Positions 35,567 through 45,588 are shown, counted from the first letter of the stretch. The stretch: 64,000 nucleotides of DNA from Bacillota bacterium (GCA_017433375.1 JAFRHG010000030.1:19254-83253); one strand, 5' to 3'. Program-made: numbers and translations. The notes: a model not told the origin generated them from the letters alone.

Positions 35567-37231
35567 ATGTATACGGCGCTTTACCGGGTATACCGCCCGG
35601 AAGTATTTGATCAGCTGCTGGGTCAGGAGCACATCGTCAGGATTCTGAAGAATCAGATCGCTGCCGAAAGCACCAGCCACGCCTACCTGTTCTGCGGCAC
35701 ACGGGGAACGGGAAAGACGACGACGGCAAGGCTTCTGGCCAAGGGCCTGAATTGCCTTTCCGACGGGGAACGCCCCTGCGGGGAGTGCAGCGCCTGCCGG
35801 GCCATCCGGGACGGCAGCTTTCTTGACGTGATCGAGATCGACGCGGCGTCCAACCGGGGCATTGACGAGATCCGCGAACTGCGGGAAAGCGTCAACTATC
35901 CGCCGGTCATGGGCCGGAAGAAGGTCTACATCATCGACGAAGTGCACATGATGACGCCGGAAGCGTTCAACGCTCTGCTGAAGACGCTGGAAGAGCCGCC
36001 GGAATACGTCACGTTTATTCTGGCGACCACGGAGGTCCGCAAACTTCCGGCGACGATCCTGTCCCGGTGCATGCGCCTGGATTTCAAACGGATTCCGGAG
36101 CAGACCATCATGGCCGGCATGAAGAAGATCTGTCAGGACATCGGCATCGATGTGACGGACAGCGCTCTGCGGATCATCGCGGCCAACGCCGACGGTTCGG
36201 TGCGCGACGGCCTGAGCATTCTGGACCAGTGCATCGCCGGCGGAGAGAAGACGGTGGACGGACCGGACGTGCTGGAGTTTCTCGGCGCGTCGGGGGAGGA
36301 GGTCTTCGTGGACCTGACGGATCTGGTCACCAAAGGCCGGACCGCGGAAGCCCTTCAGTATCTGGCGGAGGTTCTGGCGGACGGAAAAGATGTGCGCCAG
36401 CTGATCCGCGACTGGATCAACCATTACCGGAATCTGCTGATGACCAAGTACATTCGGGATCCCCGGGAGGTCATCAATCTGTCGGTGGAGAACATCGACC
36501 GGATCCGCAGCCAGAGTGCGGTCATGGAGCCCGAAGACATCAACCGGGGCATTCTGGAATTGTCGAAGACCATGAATGAGGCCCGGTGGTCGACCCAGCC
36601 CAGGATCCTGCTGGAGTTGTGTATCGTGGTTCTGTGCCGACAGACGGGCGCCTTCCGTGCGCCGGTGACGGCGGATGCAAAGGCAGCCCCTGCGCCGGCG
36701 GCAAGGCCCGAGGCAAAGGCAACGCCTGCGCCGGCGGCACCGCAGCCAGTACCGGAACCCGAACCGACAGAAGTAGCCGAACAGACACCCCCAGCAGCAG
36801 CACCGGCCGAAGCGGTGCCCGAACCGGCACCCGAACCGGAGCCCCAGAGGAAAGCGCAGCCCGAGCCCGCGGACAAACCCGAACCGGCAGCACCGGCGCC
36901 CGCAGCCCCGGCAGAAGAAGAACTGCTCGCCCTGTGGGACGACATCTTTACGGCGGGGGCGGCCAGCAAGGGGAGCATGCACCTGATCCGCAGCAACACC
37001 ATGCTGACGGCTTTGGATGAGAACACCTTCACCGTGACCGTGCCCGAGGGTATGATGCGCCGGCACACGGAAAACAACCGGGGCATGCTGGAGGACCTGA
37101 TGGAGAAGCGGACCGGCGTGCGCCGGGTCATGCAGGTGGAAGTGTCCCATAATAAGAAGAAGGAAATATCCGCCGAGGAGGCGGCGGCCAACGCGGCCAA
37201 GGTGCTCGGCACGAACGTGGAGCTCCGGTAG
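35567..37231 (+). CDS. dnaX: DNA polymerase III subunit gamma/tau
   Basis: A 554-residue clamp-loader ATPase. Walker A is GTRGTGKTTTAR, a zinc site lies in CGECSAC, Walker B is VYIIDEVHMM and the SRC motif is in PATILSRC. Domains I-III end near residue ~365. A long low-complexity linker rich in Ala, Pro and Glu (~365-445) follows, then a C-terminal domain (~445-554). ATG 35567 is chosen because the frame upstream is SRP RNA, and AGAGGA lies ahead. No slippery A-run is apparent, so a separate gamma form is not predicted. Confidence 0.93.
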   Translation: MYTALYRVYRPEVFDQLLGQEHIVRILKNQIAAESTSHAYLFCGTRGTGKTTTARLLAKGLNCLSDGERPCGECSACRAIRDGSFLDVIEIDAASNRGIDEIRELRESVNYPPVMGRKKVYIIDEVHMMTPEAFNALLKTLEEPPEYVTFILATTEVRKLPATILSRCMRLDFKRIPEQTIMAGMKKICQDIGIDVTDSALRIIAANADGSVRDGLSILDQCIAGGEKTVDGPDVLEFLGASGEEVFVDLTDLVTKGRTAEALQYLAEVLADGKDVRQLIRDWINHYRNLLMTKYIRDPREVINLSVENIDRIRSQSAVMEPEDINRGILELSKTMNEARWSTQPRILLELCIVVLCRQTGAFRAPVTADAKAAPAPAARPEAKATPAPAAPQPVPEPEPTEVAEQTPPAAAPAEAVPEPAPEPEPQRKAQPEPADKPEPAAPAPAAPAEEELLALWDDIFTAGAASKGSMHLIRSNTMLTALDENTFTVTVPEGMMRRHTENNRGMLEDLMEKRTGVRRVMQVEVSHNKKKEISAEEAAANAAKVLGTNVELR

Positions 37232-37333
37232 GAGCCGGCCGAAATCGCAGCACGGCAGCCGGCCGAAACAAAACAGACCATCGAACCGCGGCCGAAGCGG
37301 ACCGCGGAAAGGATAATCAAGAAGGAGGAAATC

Positions 37334-37687
37334 ATGGGAAAAGGAATGCGCGCGGGAAAGAGACCGAAGAAGCAGGGCGGCGGAAACATGCAGCAGCAGA
37401 TGCAGCAGATGCAGGCCATGCAGAAACAGATGGATGAGGTCCAGGCGCAGATCGATGAAATGGAAACGACGGCAACCTCCGGCGGCGGCGCCGTGACGGT
37501 GACCGTTACCGGCAAGAAGGAGCTGAAGGACATTCAGATCCAGCCGGAAGTCGTGGATCCCGACGATGTGGAAATGCTCCAGGATCTGATCCTGACGGCG
37601 ACCAACGAAGCTCTTCGTCAGATGGAGGAGATCTCCCAGGCGGAGATGGGCAAGTTTACCGCCGGACTGGGTATTCCGGGACTGTAG
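37334..37687 (+). CDS. ybaB: YbaB/EbfC-family nucleoid-associated protein
   Basis: A 117-residue DNA-binding protein of the YbaB/EbfC family. A basic N-terminus and Gln/Met-rich coiled-coil ([21 protein letters not shown]) precede the conserved [36 protein letters not shown] and an MGKFTAG tail. It probably binds DNA as a dimer and may aid recombination or chromosome structuring. GAAGGAGG before the start. It lies between dnaX and recR as in most Bacillota. Confidence 0.93.
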   Translation: MGKGMRAGKRPKKQGGGNMQQQMQQMQAMQKQMDEVQAQIDEMETTATSGGGAVTVTVTGKKELKDIQIQPEVVDPDDVEMLQDLILTATNEALRQMEEISQAEMGKFTAGLGIPGL

Positions 37688-37697
37688 GACGCAAGGG

Positions 37698-38297
37698 ATG
37701 AAGTACTACGCGAAACCGCTGAACAAACTGGTGAATGAACTGAACCGGCTGCCGGGCATCGGTGGAAAGACCGCCCAGCGGCTGGCTTTTCATATTCTTT
37801 CCATGGAGGACAAGGATGCCTTCGCCCTGGCGGACGCCATCCGCGAGGCCAAGACGTCCATGCGCTACTGCTCCGTCTGCGGAAACCTGACGGAGGAGGA
37901 TCCCTGCAGCATCTGCGCCGATGAGAGCCGGGACCGCTCGGTCATCTGCGTGGTGGAAAGCGCCAGGGACGTCGTGGCCATGGAAAAGATCCGGGAATAC
38001 CGGGGGCAGTATCACGTGCTCCATGGCGCCATTTCCCCCATGGACGGAATCGGTCCGGAGGACATCAACCTGAAGAGCCTGATCACCCGGCTCCAGGACG
38101 AGGAGGTGCAGGAGCTGATCCTGGCCACCAACCCGACCATCGAAGGGGAGGCGACGGCCATGTATATCGCCCGCCTCATCAAGCCCAGCGGGATCAAGGT
38201 AACCCGGATCGCCCACGGCGTGCCGGTGGGCGGGGATCTGGAATACGCCGACGAGGTCACCCTGCTCAAGGCCATGGAGGGCCGGCGGGAACTCTGA
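37698..38297 (+). CDS. recR: Recombination protein RecR
   Basis: A 199-residue RecR. The N-terminal HhH ([20 protein letters not shown]), the zinc finger [16 protein letters not shown], and the Toprim domain with [37 protein letters not shown] and [17 protein letters not shown] are all present. RecR forms a clamp with RecO/RecF in gap repair. It starts ten bases after ybaB, so the two share a transcript with dnaX. Confidence 0.96.
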   Translation: MKYYAKPLNKLVNELNRLPGIGGKTAQRLAFHILSMEDKDAFALADAIREAKTSMRYCSVCGNLTEEDPCSICADESRDRSVICVVESARDVVAMEKIREYRGQYHVLHGAISPMDGIGPEDINLKSLITRLQDEEVQELILATNPTIEGEATAMYIARLIKPSGIKVTRIAHGVPVGGDLEYADEVTLLKAMEGRREL

Positions 38298-38370
38298 GGA
38301 CCGGCACTGAATATTCTGTATATGTATACAATATTTTTTGTCAGAGAGGGACTTTTTGAAGTTCCTCTCG

Positions 38371-38399
38371 TTGACTTTTCGCGCTTTAGTAGGTAGAAT
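38371..38399 (+). promoter_or_regulatory. Sigma-A-type promoter of the first APC permease
   Basis: TTGACT (38371-38376), 17-base spacer, TAGAAT (38394-38399). Just upstream, GAGAGGGACTT/AAGTTCCTCTC (38344-38369) is a stable hairpin that probably ends the recR transcript. Confidence 0.75.
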
Positions 38400-38470
38400 A
38401 AAGTGTCTGAAAATATTTCATCATGCAATTATCATCTGTTATTTCTGAGAAAGCTTATTAGGAGGAGTTT

Positions 38471-40081
38471 ATGGACGAAGAGAAAAGGGCAGCTGTGGTT
38501 GCCGACGAATCTCAGGATCTAAAGCGTGGTATCGCCGAATGGCAGGTCGCGTTTATCGGACTTGGCGGCGTTATCGGATCCTGCTACTTCCTGGGCGTAG
38601 GCTGGGACATCGAGGTTATGGGTCCTGGCGTGTTCTGGGCGTTCCTGCTCGTAGGCGTCATCGTTTTCGGACTGATGATCTCCTACGCGGAACTGCTGGT
38701 CAACCTGCCCCGTTCCGGATCATTTATCGCCTACACCAATGAGTTCCTTGGACCAACGGTCTCCACGGGATTCGGCTGGGCGTTCTGGTTCAACTGGGTA
38801 TGCTATGTACCGTCCGAAGCCATCGCGGTATCGGCGGCACTGCAGGCCATTACCGGCATCACCAGCACGGTAGCCTACATCGCCTTCGCGGTAGGCACCA
38901 TGATGGCGCTGACACTGATCAACTGCTTCGCGGTAGATATCTTCGCGAAGATCGAGTCGGGCCTGGCCATCACGAAAGTTATCATCATCGTCATGTTCAT
39001 CCTGGTTGGCCTGGGTATCTGGGTCGGCTTCTGGGGCAGCCCCCAGGGCGAGCTGACGGCGTACAACATCACCGAAGGATTCAAGGGTGCCGGCATCAAC
39101 TTCAAGCCTGAACTCAGTCTCTTCGAGAACTGGTTCCCGCATGGCATTCTGATCATCTCGGTCATGATGGTCGTCGTACTGGTCACCATGCAGGGTACGG
39201 AAATCGTCGGTCTGGCGGCAGCGGAGTCGAAGAATCCGGAAGTCGCGGTACCGAAAGCCTGCCGGAGCGTCGTCTATCGTATCGTCGCTCTGTACCTGGC
39301 ACCGATCCTGCTGGTCATCCTGATTTACCCCACGGCGCTGGCGGACGATGCCACACCGGTATTTGCGGAGGTAGCGAGAGACTATGGTTTGACGCCATTC
39401 TTCTACATCTTCTGCGCGGTAGTTATGGTCGCGGCGTTCTCCTGTGGTAACACGGGATTCTATGGAACGGTCCGTGCCATGTACGGCCTGTCCACCGAGG
39501 GCCTGGCGCCCAAGTTCCTCAGCCGCCTGTCCAAGAACCAGGCACCGAGAAACGCGGTATTCTTCACCATGGCCTTCATGTGGCTGGTGCTGATCACCGG
39601 TCTCATTTCCGAGGTTACCGGCGCGCTGTCCGACCTGTACGGCTCCCTGCTGTGCATGTCCGGCTTCACCGGCACACTGGCCTGGGTAGGTATCATCGCC
39701 GCCCAGAAGAGGATGCGCATGAGACTGAAGCAAAACGGATACGATCCGGAGAAGGTCCTGAAGGCCAAGGTGCCCAAGCCGATGGCATGGATCCCCTGGT
39801 TCGCTCTGATCGCGCAGATCATCTGCCTGATCATGCTTGCCTTTGCGACGCCTGTTGAAAAGGCATACATCGCGAGCATGGAGGCCAAGGGTCTGGAACC
39901 CGACATCGCAGTCGGCGACACCGGCGGCGGCCTGATCATCTTCATCATCGCCACATCGGCTATCGTGATCCCGATGATCGTTTATCAGATCATGAACAAG
40001 ATGGGCAAGGTCGGCCATATCGCCACCCTGCACGGCGACGAGAAGACCTTCGAGGAAGCCTTCCCGCCGATCAACAAGTAA
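38471..40081 (+). CDS. APC-superfamily amino acid permease
   Basis: A 536-residue membrane transporter with about 12 hydrophobic segments. The first contains the APC substrate-binding unwound motif GLGGVIGSCYFLGVG; others include GPGVFWAFLLVGVIVFGLMISYAELLV and a later FSCGNTGFYGTVRAMYGLSTEGLAPKFL. This fits proton-coupled amino acid permeases of the LysP/AnsP-like type; the substrate is unknown. Binding site AGGAGG (38460-38465). Own promoter and terminator. Codon usage and position suggest high expression and relation to amino acid fermentation, but the substrate is inference. Confidence 0.85.
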   Translation: MDEEKRAAVVADESQDLKRGIAEWQVAFIGLGGVIGSCYFLGVGWDIEVMGPGVFWAFLLVGVIVFGLMISYAELLVNLPRSGSFIAYTNEFLGPTVSTGFGWAFWFNWVCYVPSEAIAVSAALQAITGITSTVAYIAFAVGTMMALTLINCFAVDIFAKIESGLAITKVIIIVMFILVGLGIWVGFWGSPQGELTAYNITEGFKGAGINFKPELSLFENWFPHGILIISVMMVVVLVTMQGTEIVGLAAAESKNPEVAVPKACRSVVYRIVALYLAPILLVILIYPTALADDATPVFAEVARDYGLTPFFYIFCAVVMVAAFSCGNTGFYGTVRAMYGLSTEGLAPKFLSRLSKNQAPRNAVFFTMAFMWLVLITGLISEVTGALSDLYGSLLCMSGFTGTLAWVGIIAAQKRMRMRLKQNGYDPEKVLKAKVPKPMAWIPWFALIAQIICLIMLAFATPVEKAYIASMEAKGLEPDIAVGDTGGGLIIFIIATSAIVIPMIVYQIMNKMGKVGHIATLHGDEKTFEEAFPPINK

Positions 40082-40138
40082 GGTTTGCATGGCAGGCTGA
40101 ATTCAGACCGGTCTGACAGAGCAGACAGTATGCAAGGC

Positions 40139-40170
40139 AAACAGGGAGGCCGTCCGGTCTCCCTGTTTTC
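40139..40170 (+). terminator. Rho-independent terminator
   Basis: ACAGGGAG (40141-40148) pairs with CTCCCTGT (40159-40166) followed by a short T-run; ends the first permease transcript. Confidence 0.85.
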
Positions 40171-40225
40171 ACACCGGCCGGGGGCAAAGGCAATCCCGGC
40201 GTGGGGCCAAAGAGAGAGGTAACCC

Positions 40226-40609
40226 ATGAGCGAAGCAAAACCGAAACTGGAAATCACCGCGGCAAGGGCCCTGAATCCCCGGTCACTCCGGCTGGAATTC
40301 AGCAACGGCGCCGTGCGCCTCTTTGACAGCCACCGCCTGCGTGGTCCGGCCTACATCCCCCTGATGAATGAAGAGATCTTCACCAAGCCCGTTGTCAGGG
40401 ACGGGAAGCTGGGGTGGAGGGACCTGGACATCACCTGCGGAGCGAAGTATATCTATGACCGCAGCGTCCCCTACGATGACAACGCGGAGCCGAGGGAATA
40501 CGTACCCACGAGAAAGGACATCATCCAGGAGCGGATCGCCATCATTCTGTTCCCCTGCATGGCCATCGCCGGCATCATCGGAACCGTCTACTGGTATATC
40601 AGCAACTGA
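40226..40609 (+). CDS. DUF2442-domain protein with C-terminal membrane anchor
   Basis: A 127-residue protein. Residues ~8-75 resemble DUF2442 (ITAARALNPRSLRLEFSNGAVRLFDS, IFTKPVVRDGKLGWRDLDITCGAKYIYD), a small domain often found in toxin-antitoxin-like or regulatory contexts. A single hydrophobic helix at the C-terminus (IAIILFPCMAIAGIIGTVYWYI) would anchor it in the membrane, which is unusual for the family. AGAGAGAGG precedes the start. It lies between the two permeases. Function unknown. Confidence 0.65.
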   Translation: MSEAKPKLEITAARALNPRSLRLEFSNGAVRLFDSHRLRGPAYIPLMNEEIFTKPVVRDGKLGWRDLDITCGAKYIYDRSVPYDDNAEPREYVPTRKDIIQERIAIILFPCMAIAGIIGTVYWYISN

Positions 40610-40642
40610 ACCGGGAACGGTCAGAACAATCGGAAATATTCC

Positions 40643-40708
40643 TTGAAAGAACAGTGCGAAGTGCTATAATTTAATTGTTAATAATTGTTCATATATTAAC
40701 AATTATTA
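40643..40708 (+). promoter_or_regulatory. Promoter and AT-rich inverted-repeat operator of the second permease
   Basis: TTGAAA (40643-40648), 16-base spacer, TATAAT (40665-40670). Immediately downstream is a perfect 11-bp inverted repeat, TAATAATTGTT (40679-40689) and AACAATTATTA (40698-40708), spaced by 8 bases. It covers the expected start of transcription, which suits a repressor operator; as RNA it would be only a weak hairpin. Confidence 0.7.
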
Positions 40709-40750
40709 TCGTCATCATCATTGTTCTTTTTTTGTTAAAGGAGGGATACT

Positions 40751-42556
40751 ATGAGTCAGGCGCAGACCGCAGTGGCTCAGACCGGTGATCACGGCTTGAA
40801 AAAGCATGAGATCAAGGTCTCCACTGTCGTATTCATGATCTTCTGCCTGGTCGCAGCAGGATGCTATGGTATCGAGGAAATGATCCCGGAATGCGGTCCG
40901 GGACTGACCCTCATCATGCTGTGCGTACTCCCGTTTGTGTGGGGACTTCCCTTCGGACTGGTTGCGTCCGAGCTGGGTTCGGTCCGGCCGCAGGAGGGCG
41001 GCTACTACAAATGGGTGCAGGAGGCCCTGGGCGAGTTCTGGGGATTCCAGGCAGGCTGGTGGAGAACCATCTCCATCTACATTGACAACACCTCTTACGT
41101 AATTCTGGCCGGAGGCTACGCGGCCACAGCATGGGATATGGGAATCGTCGGCGAATTCGCGCTGAAGTTCTGCATGATCGGCATCTTCACCCTGATCAAC
41201 ATCCGGGGCGTCAAAGACGTCGGCTGGGTCAGCACGGTGCTGTCCATCCTGGTCATGGTTGCCTTTGGCATCGTGGCCCTCTGCGGATTCCTCAACTGGG
41301 GCGGAGACGCGATGACGGCGGATACGATTTCCTTCCGGATCACGCCGGAACCGGCCGAGGGCATTTCCGACTGGTTCTTCTACATCGCCGGCGGCATCTC
41401 CATCGGTATGTGGATGTACTCCGGTTACGAGTCCATGTCCACCATCGCCGGCGAGGTTGCCAACCCGCAGGTCATCCCCAAGGGAACGCTGGTGACCATT
41501 CCGCTGATCATGGCGGTCTACATCCTGCCGACCACCGCGGGCCTGGGCTCCCTGGGCCAGTGGGACAACTGGGGAACGGAACCCGGAACCGTCGGCTACG
41601 CCGATGTGGTCTCCCACTTCTGGGGACCGGCCTGGGGCATCATCTTCGTCATCGTGGCGATCCTGGCACAGTGCTCCATCTACAATACGTATATAGCTTC
41701 GGGATCCAGAGGGTTCTTCGCCCTGGCGGATGACAATCTGACCCCGCCGATCATGGTCCGGGTGGACAAGAAGTTCGGCGTGCCCTATGTGGCGGTTCTG
41801 TCCGTGGGCATCTTCAACCTGATCTTCTGCATGTTCCCCTTCGGATTCATCATCGTTCTGGATGTGGCCCTGCTGCTGGCATCCTACGTCATGGTCTACA
41901 TTTCGGCCATAATCCTGCGTCGCCGGATCCCCAGGGAAGAATACGTCTTCCGGATTCCGGGAGGCGACGGCTTCCTGAAGGTGCTGTGCATCGTACCGAT
42001 CTGCGTAGCCATCTTCGCCTTCTTCGTCAACGGTTCCGACTACTATACCGGCGGCATGGTCGGTATCCTGACCGGACCGATCCTCTACTTCATCTGGAGA
42101 CGGATGTACGGCGGACTGACGAAGAAAGACCCCGTAGCCTTCGTGGGCAACCCGAAAACGGGCCTGGCCGTGGGCGATACCCGCAGGATCTCCTTCCTGC
42201 TGCTGATCGTCACCATCATGAATATCGTGGCGCTGATCTTCGAGCCCTGGTATGAGGGCTGGGGCACCGAGGACGCCTGGGAGTCCGGCGACTACTTCGA
42301 CGGCATCCTGGAAGCGGTCAACGTGGACGTCATCGTCGGCGTGATCACCATCGTGCTGTGGGTCATGACCGTCGTCTGCGCCATCGCATGCATCGTTCTC
42401 TATCTGCTTTCCAAGAAGGTGGAGCCTTCCGTCGAGGAGTGCAGAGCGGCCTTTAAGAAGAGCTGCGACGCCATCTCCGCCAGACACAACAAGGAGCTGG
42501 TCGAGATGAACGAGGCACAGGGAATCGTGACTAATGCAAAGGCAACGGATGAATAG
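40751..42556 (+). CDS. APC-superfamily permease
   Basis: A 601-residue transporter with about 12-14 hydrophobic segments, not closely similar to the first permease. N-terminal features are STVVFMIFCLVAAGCYGIEEMIPECGPG and a conserved ELGSVRPQEGGYYKWVQEALG; later segments include YSGYESMSTIAGEVANPQ and IPLIMAVYILPTT. The long acidic/basic C-terminal tail is cytoplasmic. It fits an amino acid or amine transporter of the APC superfamily; substrate unknown. Binding site AAAGGAGGG (40737-40745). Transcribed from its own promoter with an inverted-repeat operator. Confidence 0.82.
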   Translation: MSQAQTAVAQTGDHGLKKHEIKVSTVVFMIFCLVAAGCYGIEEMIPECGPGLTLIMLCVLPFVWGLPFGLVASELGSVRPQEGGYYKWVQEALGEFWGFQAGWWRTISIYIDNTSYVILAGGYAATAWDMGIVGEFALKFCMIGIFTLINIRGVKDVGWVSTVLSILVMVAFGIVALCGFLNWGGDAMTADTISFRITPEPAEGISDWFFYIAGGISIGMWMYSGYESMSTIAGEVANPQVIPKGTLVTIPLIMAVYILPTTAGLGSLGQWDNWGTEPGTVGYADVVSHFWGPAWGIIFVIVAILAQCSIYNTYIASGSRGFFALADDNLTPPIMVRVDKKFGVPYVAVLSVGIFNLIFCMFPFGFIIVLDVALLLASYVMVYISAIILRRRIPREEYVFRIPGGDGFLKVLCIVPICVAIFAFFVNGSDYYTGGMVGILTGPILYFIWRRMYGGLTKKDPVAFVGNPKTGLAVGDTRRISFLLLIVTIMNIVALIFEPWYEGWGTEDAWESGDYFDGILEAVNVDVIVGVITIVLWVMTVVCAIACIVLYLLSKKVEPSVEECRAAFKKSCDAISARHNKELVEMNEAQGIVTNAKATDE

Positions 42557-42591
42557 AAAAATTTTCCAGTAACCAACGGTCACAGACACAG

Positions 42592-42632
42592 GCTGCTGCC
42601 GGGCGGGGAAACCTGCCGGGCAGCAGTTTTTT
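42592..42632 (+). terminator. Strong Rho-independent terminator
   Basis: GCTGCTGCC (42592-42600) pairs with GGGCAGCAG (42618-42626), followed by T6. It separates the second permease from the hydrogenase operon. Confidence 0.92.
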
Positions 42633-42702
42633 CATGGTGCGACTTTCTTGCGGATTAGTTTGCCGACAGGGAGGATGATTTGGTATGTATTTTGTTTCGT
42701 AC

Positions 42703-42732
42703 TTGATTATTCCAGGGGAATGCGATTATAAT
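42703..42732 (+). promoter_or_regulatory. Sigma-A-type promoter of the hydrogenase operon
   Basis: TTGATT (42703-42708), 18-base spacer, TATAAT (42727-42732), 49 bases before the first start codon. Confidence 0.75.
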
Positions 42733-42781
42733 ATCGTGTAACGGTATTTTTTGAGTAAAGCTTTATTATTAGGAGGATTAA

Positions 42782-44710
42782 ATGGGCACAATTACATTCC
42801 TGATTATTTTCCCGATGATAATTGCCTTTGTTCTTCTGGCGGCAAGAAGCGATAAAGCGCGGGACATGATCGTCTATATCGCCACAGCGGTGATCGCTGC
42901 GGGATCGATCGTCTGCGCGATTCAGTACTTCGGCTCCGCAGGGGAGTATTTCCCCGTCCACGGAGAGGTCGTTGGATACCTGATGATGGCTATCGAGATC
43001 GGACTCGCGGTGTACATCATCTATACGGGTATCAAACACAAGAAGTACCTGGCTTCGCTGCTGGCGCTCGTCCAGACACCACTGATGATCTGGTTCGAGC
43101 TATCACACGGTCATGAGATCGAAGTACAGTATAATATGTACATAGACAGACTTTCGGTCATCATGATCCTGATCATCGGCATCATCGGCAGCCTGATCTG
43201 CGTTTACGCGCTGGGCTACATGAAAGACTTTCAGCATCATCACGCGGGTGAGAAGGACAGAAGACCCTGGTTCTTCTTCGTTATGTTCCTTTTCCTGGGA
43301 GCGATGGTCGGTCTGGTCACATCCAACAACATGATCTGGATGTACTTCTTCTGGGAGATCACCAGCCTGTCTTCCTTCTGGCTCATCGGATACACCAGAA
43401 CAGGGGAAGCGATCAACAACAGCTTCCGCGCCCTGATCATGAACCTGCTCGGCGGACTCGGCTTCGTCATCGGCATCATCATTCTGGGCACCATCTTCGG
43501 TACGCTGGAACTGAGCACCATGCTCGTCTACGGTTCCATCTACGGAGACCTGGTGGCGATCCCGGCGGCGTTCTTCGCCTTCGCGGGAATCACCAAAGCG
43601 GCGCAGATGCCGTTCAACAGCTGGCTCCTTGGCGCGATGGTCGCACCGACACCTACATCGGCGCTGCTCCATTCGTCCACCATGGTTAAGGCCGGCGTCT
43701 TCATGATCATCAAGCTGGCCCCCGTACTGGGCATCTCCAACTTCGCGGGACTGATGGTCATGATGGTCGGAGGAATCACTTTCCTCTTCGCCTCCTGCGC
43801 GGCGATTTCACAGAACAACGCCAAACGGGTGCTGGCCTACTCGACCATAGCCAACCTGGGCCTGATCGTCGCCTGCGGCGGCGTGGGAACACCGGAAGCG
43901 GTATGGGCCGGCATCATGCTGATCATCTTCCACGCGATCACCAAGTCTCTGCTGTTCCTCTGCGTAGGTACCGCGGAGCACCACATCGGAAGCCGGATGA
44001 TCGAGGACATGGACGGACTGTTCGTCAGAATGCCCAAAGTGGCCATGTTCATGATCATCGGTATCGCTGGCATGTTCCTGGCTCCCTTCGGAATGCTGAT
44101 TTCCAAGTGGGCGACCATGACATCCTTTGTCGATTCCGGAAACTTCATCCTGGTCGGCATCATCTGCTTCGGCAGTGCGGTAACCGCTTTCTACTGGCTC
44201 AAGTGGATGGGCAAGCTCTCCGCGGTCGTAGCCAATGAAGAGAACGTCGAGCAGAGCGTGCACAAGAGCGAGACCTTCGTCCATGTGACGCTGACCATCC
44301 TGACGGTCGTTGTCTGCCTCATCTTCCCGCTGATCTCCATGTACGGACTGGTTCCCTACCTGGAAGGCGTATTCGGCGGAATTGCCACCGGCCTGCTGTC
44401 CTCCAGCAACATGATCATCATGGTCATCATGCTGGCGGTTCTGGTCCTTCTGGCTGCCATGTTCTTCGGCAAGTCGAAGAAGGAGCAGGTGCCGATCTAT
44501 CTGGCCGGCGTCAACAAGGGCGACAACCGGACCTACTACGGCTCCATGCAGAAGGAAGTGCAGTTCTCCCTGCGTAACTGGCATATGGAGAGCATCTTCG
44601 GTGAGCATCGAATGAACGTGATCGGCGACGTCCTTACCGTAGCCTGCCTGGTGATCGGAATCGGCGCTGTCATCGCGACGCTGATCAGTCTGTTAGGAGG
44701 TGTTGCATAA
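42782..44710 (+). CDS. echA: Ech-type hydrogenase ion-translocating subunit (EchA, NuoL-like)
   Basis: A 642-residue polytopic membrane protein of the NuoL/MrpA antiporter family, with about 16 hydrophobic segments. The conserved Glu/Lys pattern is visible: YFFWEITSLSSFWLIGYTR, AGITKAAQMPFNSWLLGAMVAPTPTSALLHSSTMVKAG, and NAKRVLAYSTIANLGLI. In Ech and complex I this subunit moves H+ or Na+ coupled to ferredoxin oxidation. The stop overlaps the next start (TAATG). First gene of a six-gene operon that encodes a full group 4 [NiFe] hydrogenase. Confidence 0.93.
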   Translation: MGTITFLIIFPMIIAFVLLAARSDKARDMIVYIATAVIAAGSIVCAIQYFGSAGEYFPVHGEVVGYLMMAIEIGLAVYIIYTGIKHKKYLASLLALVQTPLMIWFELSHGHEIEVQYNMYIDRLSVIMILIIGIIGSLICVYALGYMKDFQHHHAGEKDRRPWFFFVMFLFLGAMVGLVTSNNMIWMYFFWEITSLSSFWLIGYTRTGEAINNSFRALIMNLLGGLGFVIGIIILGTIFGTLELSTMLVYGSIYGDLVAIPAAFFAFAGITKAAQMPFNSWLLGAMVAPTPTSALLHSSTMVKAGVFMIIKLAPVLGISNFAGLMVMMVGGITFLFASCAAISQNNAKRVLAYSTIANLGLIVACGGVGTPEAVWAGIMLIIFHAITKSLLFLCVGTAEHHIGSRMIEDMDGLFVRMPKVAMFMIIGIAGMFLAPFGMLISKWATMTSFVDSGNFILVGIICFGSAVTAFYWLKWMGKLSAVVANEENVEQSVHKSETFVHVTLTILTVVVCLIFPLISMYGLVPYLEGVFGGIATGLLSSSNMIIMVIMLAVLVLLAAMFFGKSKKEQVPIYLAGVNKGDNRTYYGSMQKEVQFSLRNWHMESIFGEHRMNVIGDVLTVACLVIGIGAVIATLISLLGGVA

Positions 44711-45576
44711 TGGTAATCAAAGTGATATCAGTCATCGCATACCTTGTTCTTGCCCCGATTGTCGGATGCATCCTGGCAGGACTGGACAGAAAAGTGTCGG
44801 CGAAAATGCAGCGGAGAGTAGGACCTCCGATCCTGCAGCCGTACTACGATGTCCGCAAGTTATTTGAAAAAGAAAAAATGGCCCCGACCAGATATCAGGA
44901 CTTCTACATCATCGCTTATCTGGTGTTCCTGATCGGCGCGGGAGCGATCTTCTTCGCCGGAGGCGACCTGCTGCTGGTCATCTTTACGGAAACCATCGGC
45001 GCGGCCTTCCTGGTCATCGCGGCGTACTCCTCCAACTCCCCCTACGCGGAAGTCGGTGCGGAGCGTGAACTGCTGCAGATGATGGCCTACGAGCCCATGA
45101 TGCTCCTGACGGCGGTCGGCTTCTACATGTTCCACGGAAGCTTCACCGTTGACGATCTGGTCAAGCCCGACACCATGGCATTCCTGCCCATGATCGGACT
45201 GTTCATCGGGTTCATCTACATCCTGACCATCAAATTCCGGAAGTCACCCTTCGACCTGTCCATGTCGCACCACGCGCACCAGGAACTGGTCAGAGGTGTC
45301 ACCACGGAGTTCGTGGGACGGACCATGGGTTGGATCGAAGTATCTCACTGGTATGAAAACATTTTCCTCCTGGGCTTCATCTTCCTGTTCTTCTGCAACG
45401 GGACGGTGTGGGGATGCGTGATCGGCGCGCTGGTCTGCATCGCGGCCTACTTCCTCGAAGTGTTCATCGACAACAGCTTCGCGAGGATGAAGTGGCAGTT
45501 CGCCTTCAAATCCGCATGGATCGTGGCGATCGTCCTGGGCATGGTCAACATTTTCATACTGCAGCTGGTGTTTTAA
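44710..45576 (+). CDS. echB: Ech-type hydrogenase membrane subunit (EchB, NuoH-like)
   Basis: A 288-residue membrane protein with about eight hydrophobic segments, related to NuoH/HyfC. Signature regions are VGCILAGLDRKVSAKMQRRVGPPILQPYYDVRKLFEKE and SSNSPYAEVGAERELLQMMAYEPM. It connects the membrane arm to the hydrogenase module. TAATG overlap with echA indicates translational coupling; echC follows 12 bases later. Confidence 0.95.
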   Translation: MVIKVISVIAYLVLAPIVGCILAGLDRKVSAKMQRRVGPPILQPYYDVRKLFEKEKMAPTRYQDFYIIAYLVFLIGAGAIFFAGGDLLLVIFTETIGAAFLVIAAYSSNSPYAEVGAERELLQMMAYEPMMLLTAVGFYMFHGSFTVDDLVKPDTMAFLPMIGLFIGFIYILTIKFRKSPFDLSMSHHAHQELVRGVTTEFVGRTMGWIEVSHWYENIFLLGFIFLFFCNGTVWGCVIGALVCIAAYFLEVFIDNSFARMKWQFAFKSAWIVAIVLGMVNIFILQLVF

Positions 45577-45588
45577 GGGGGTGTAGAA

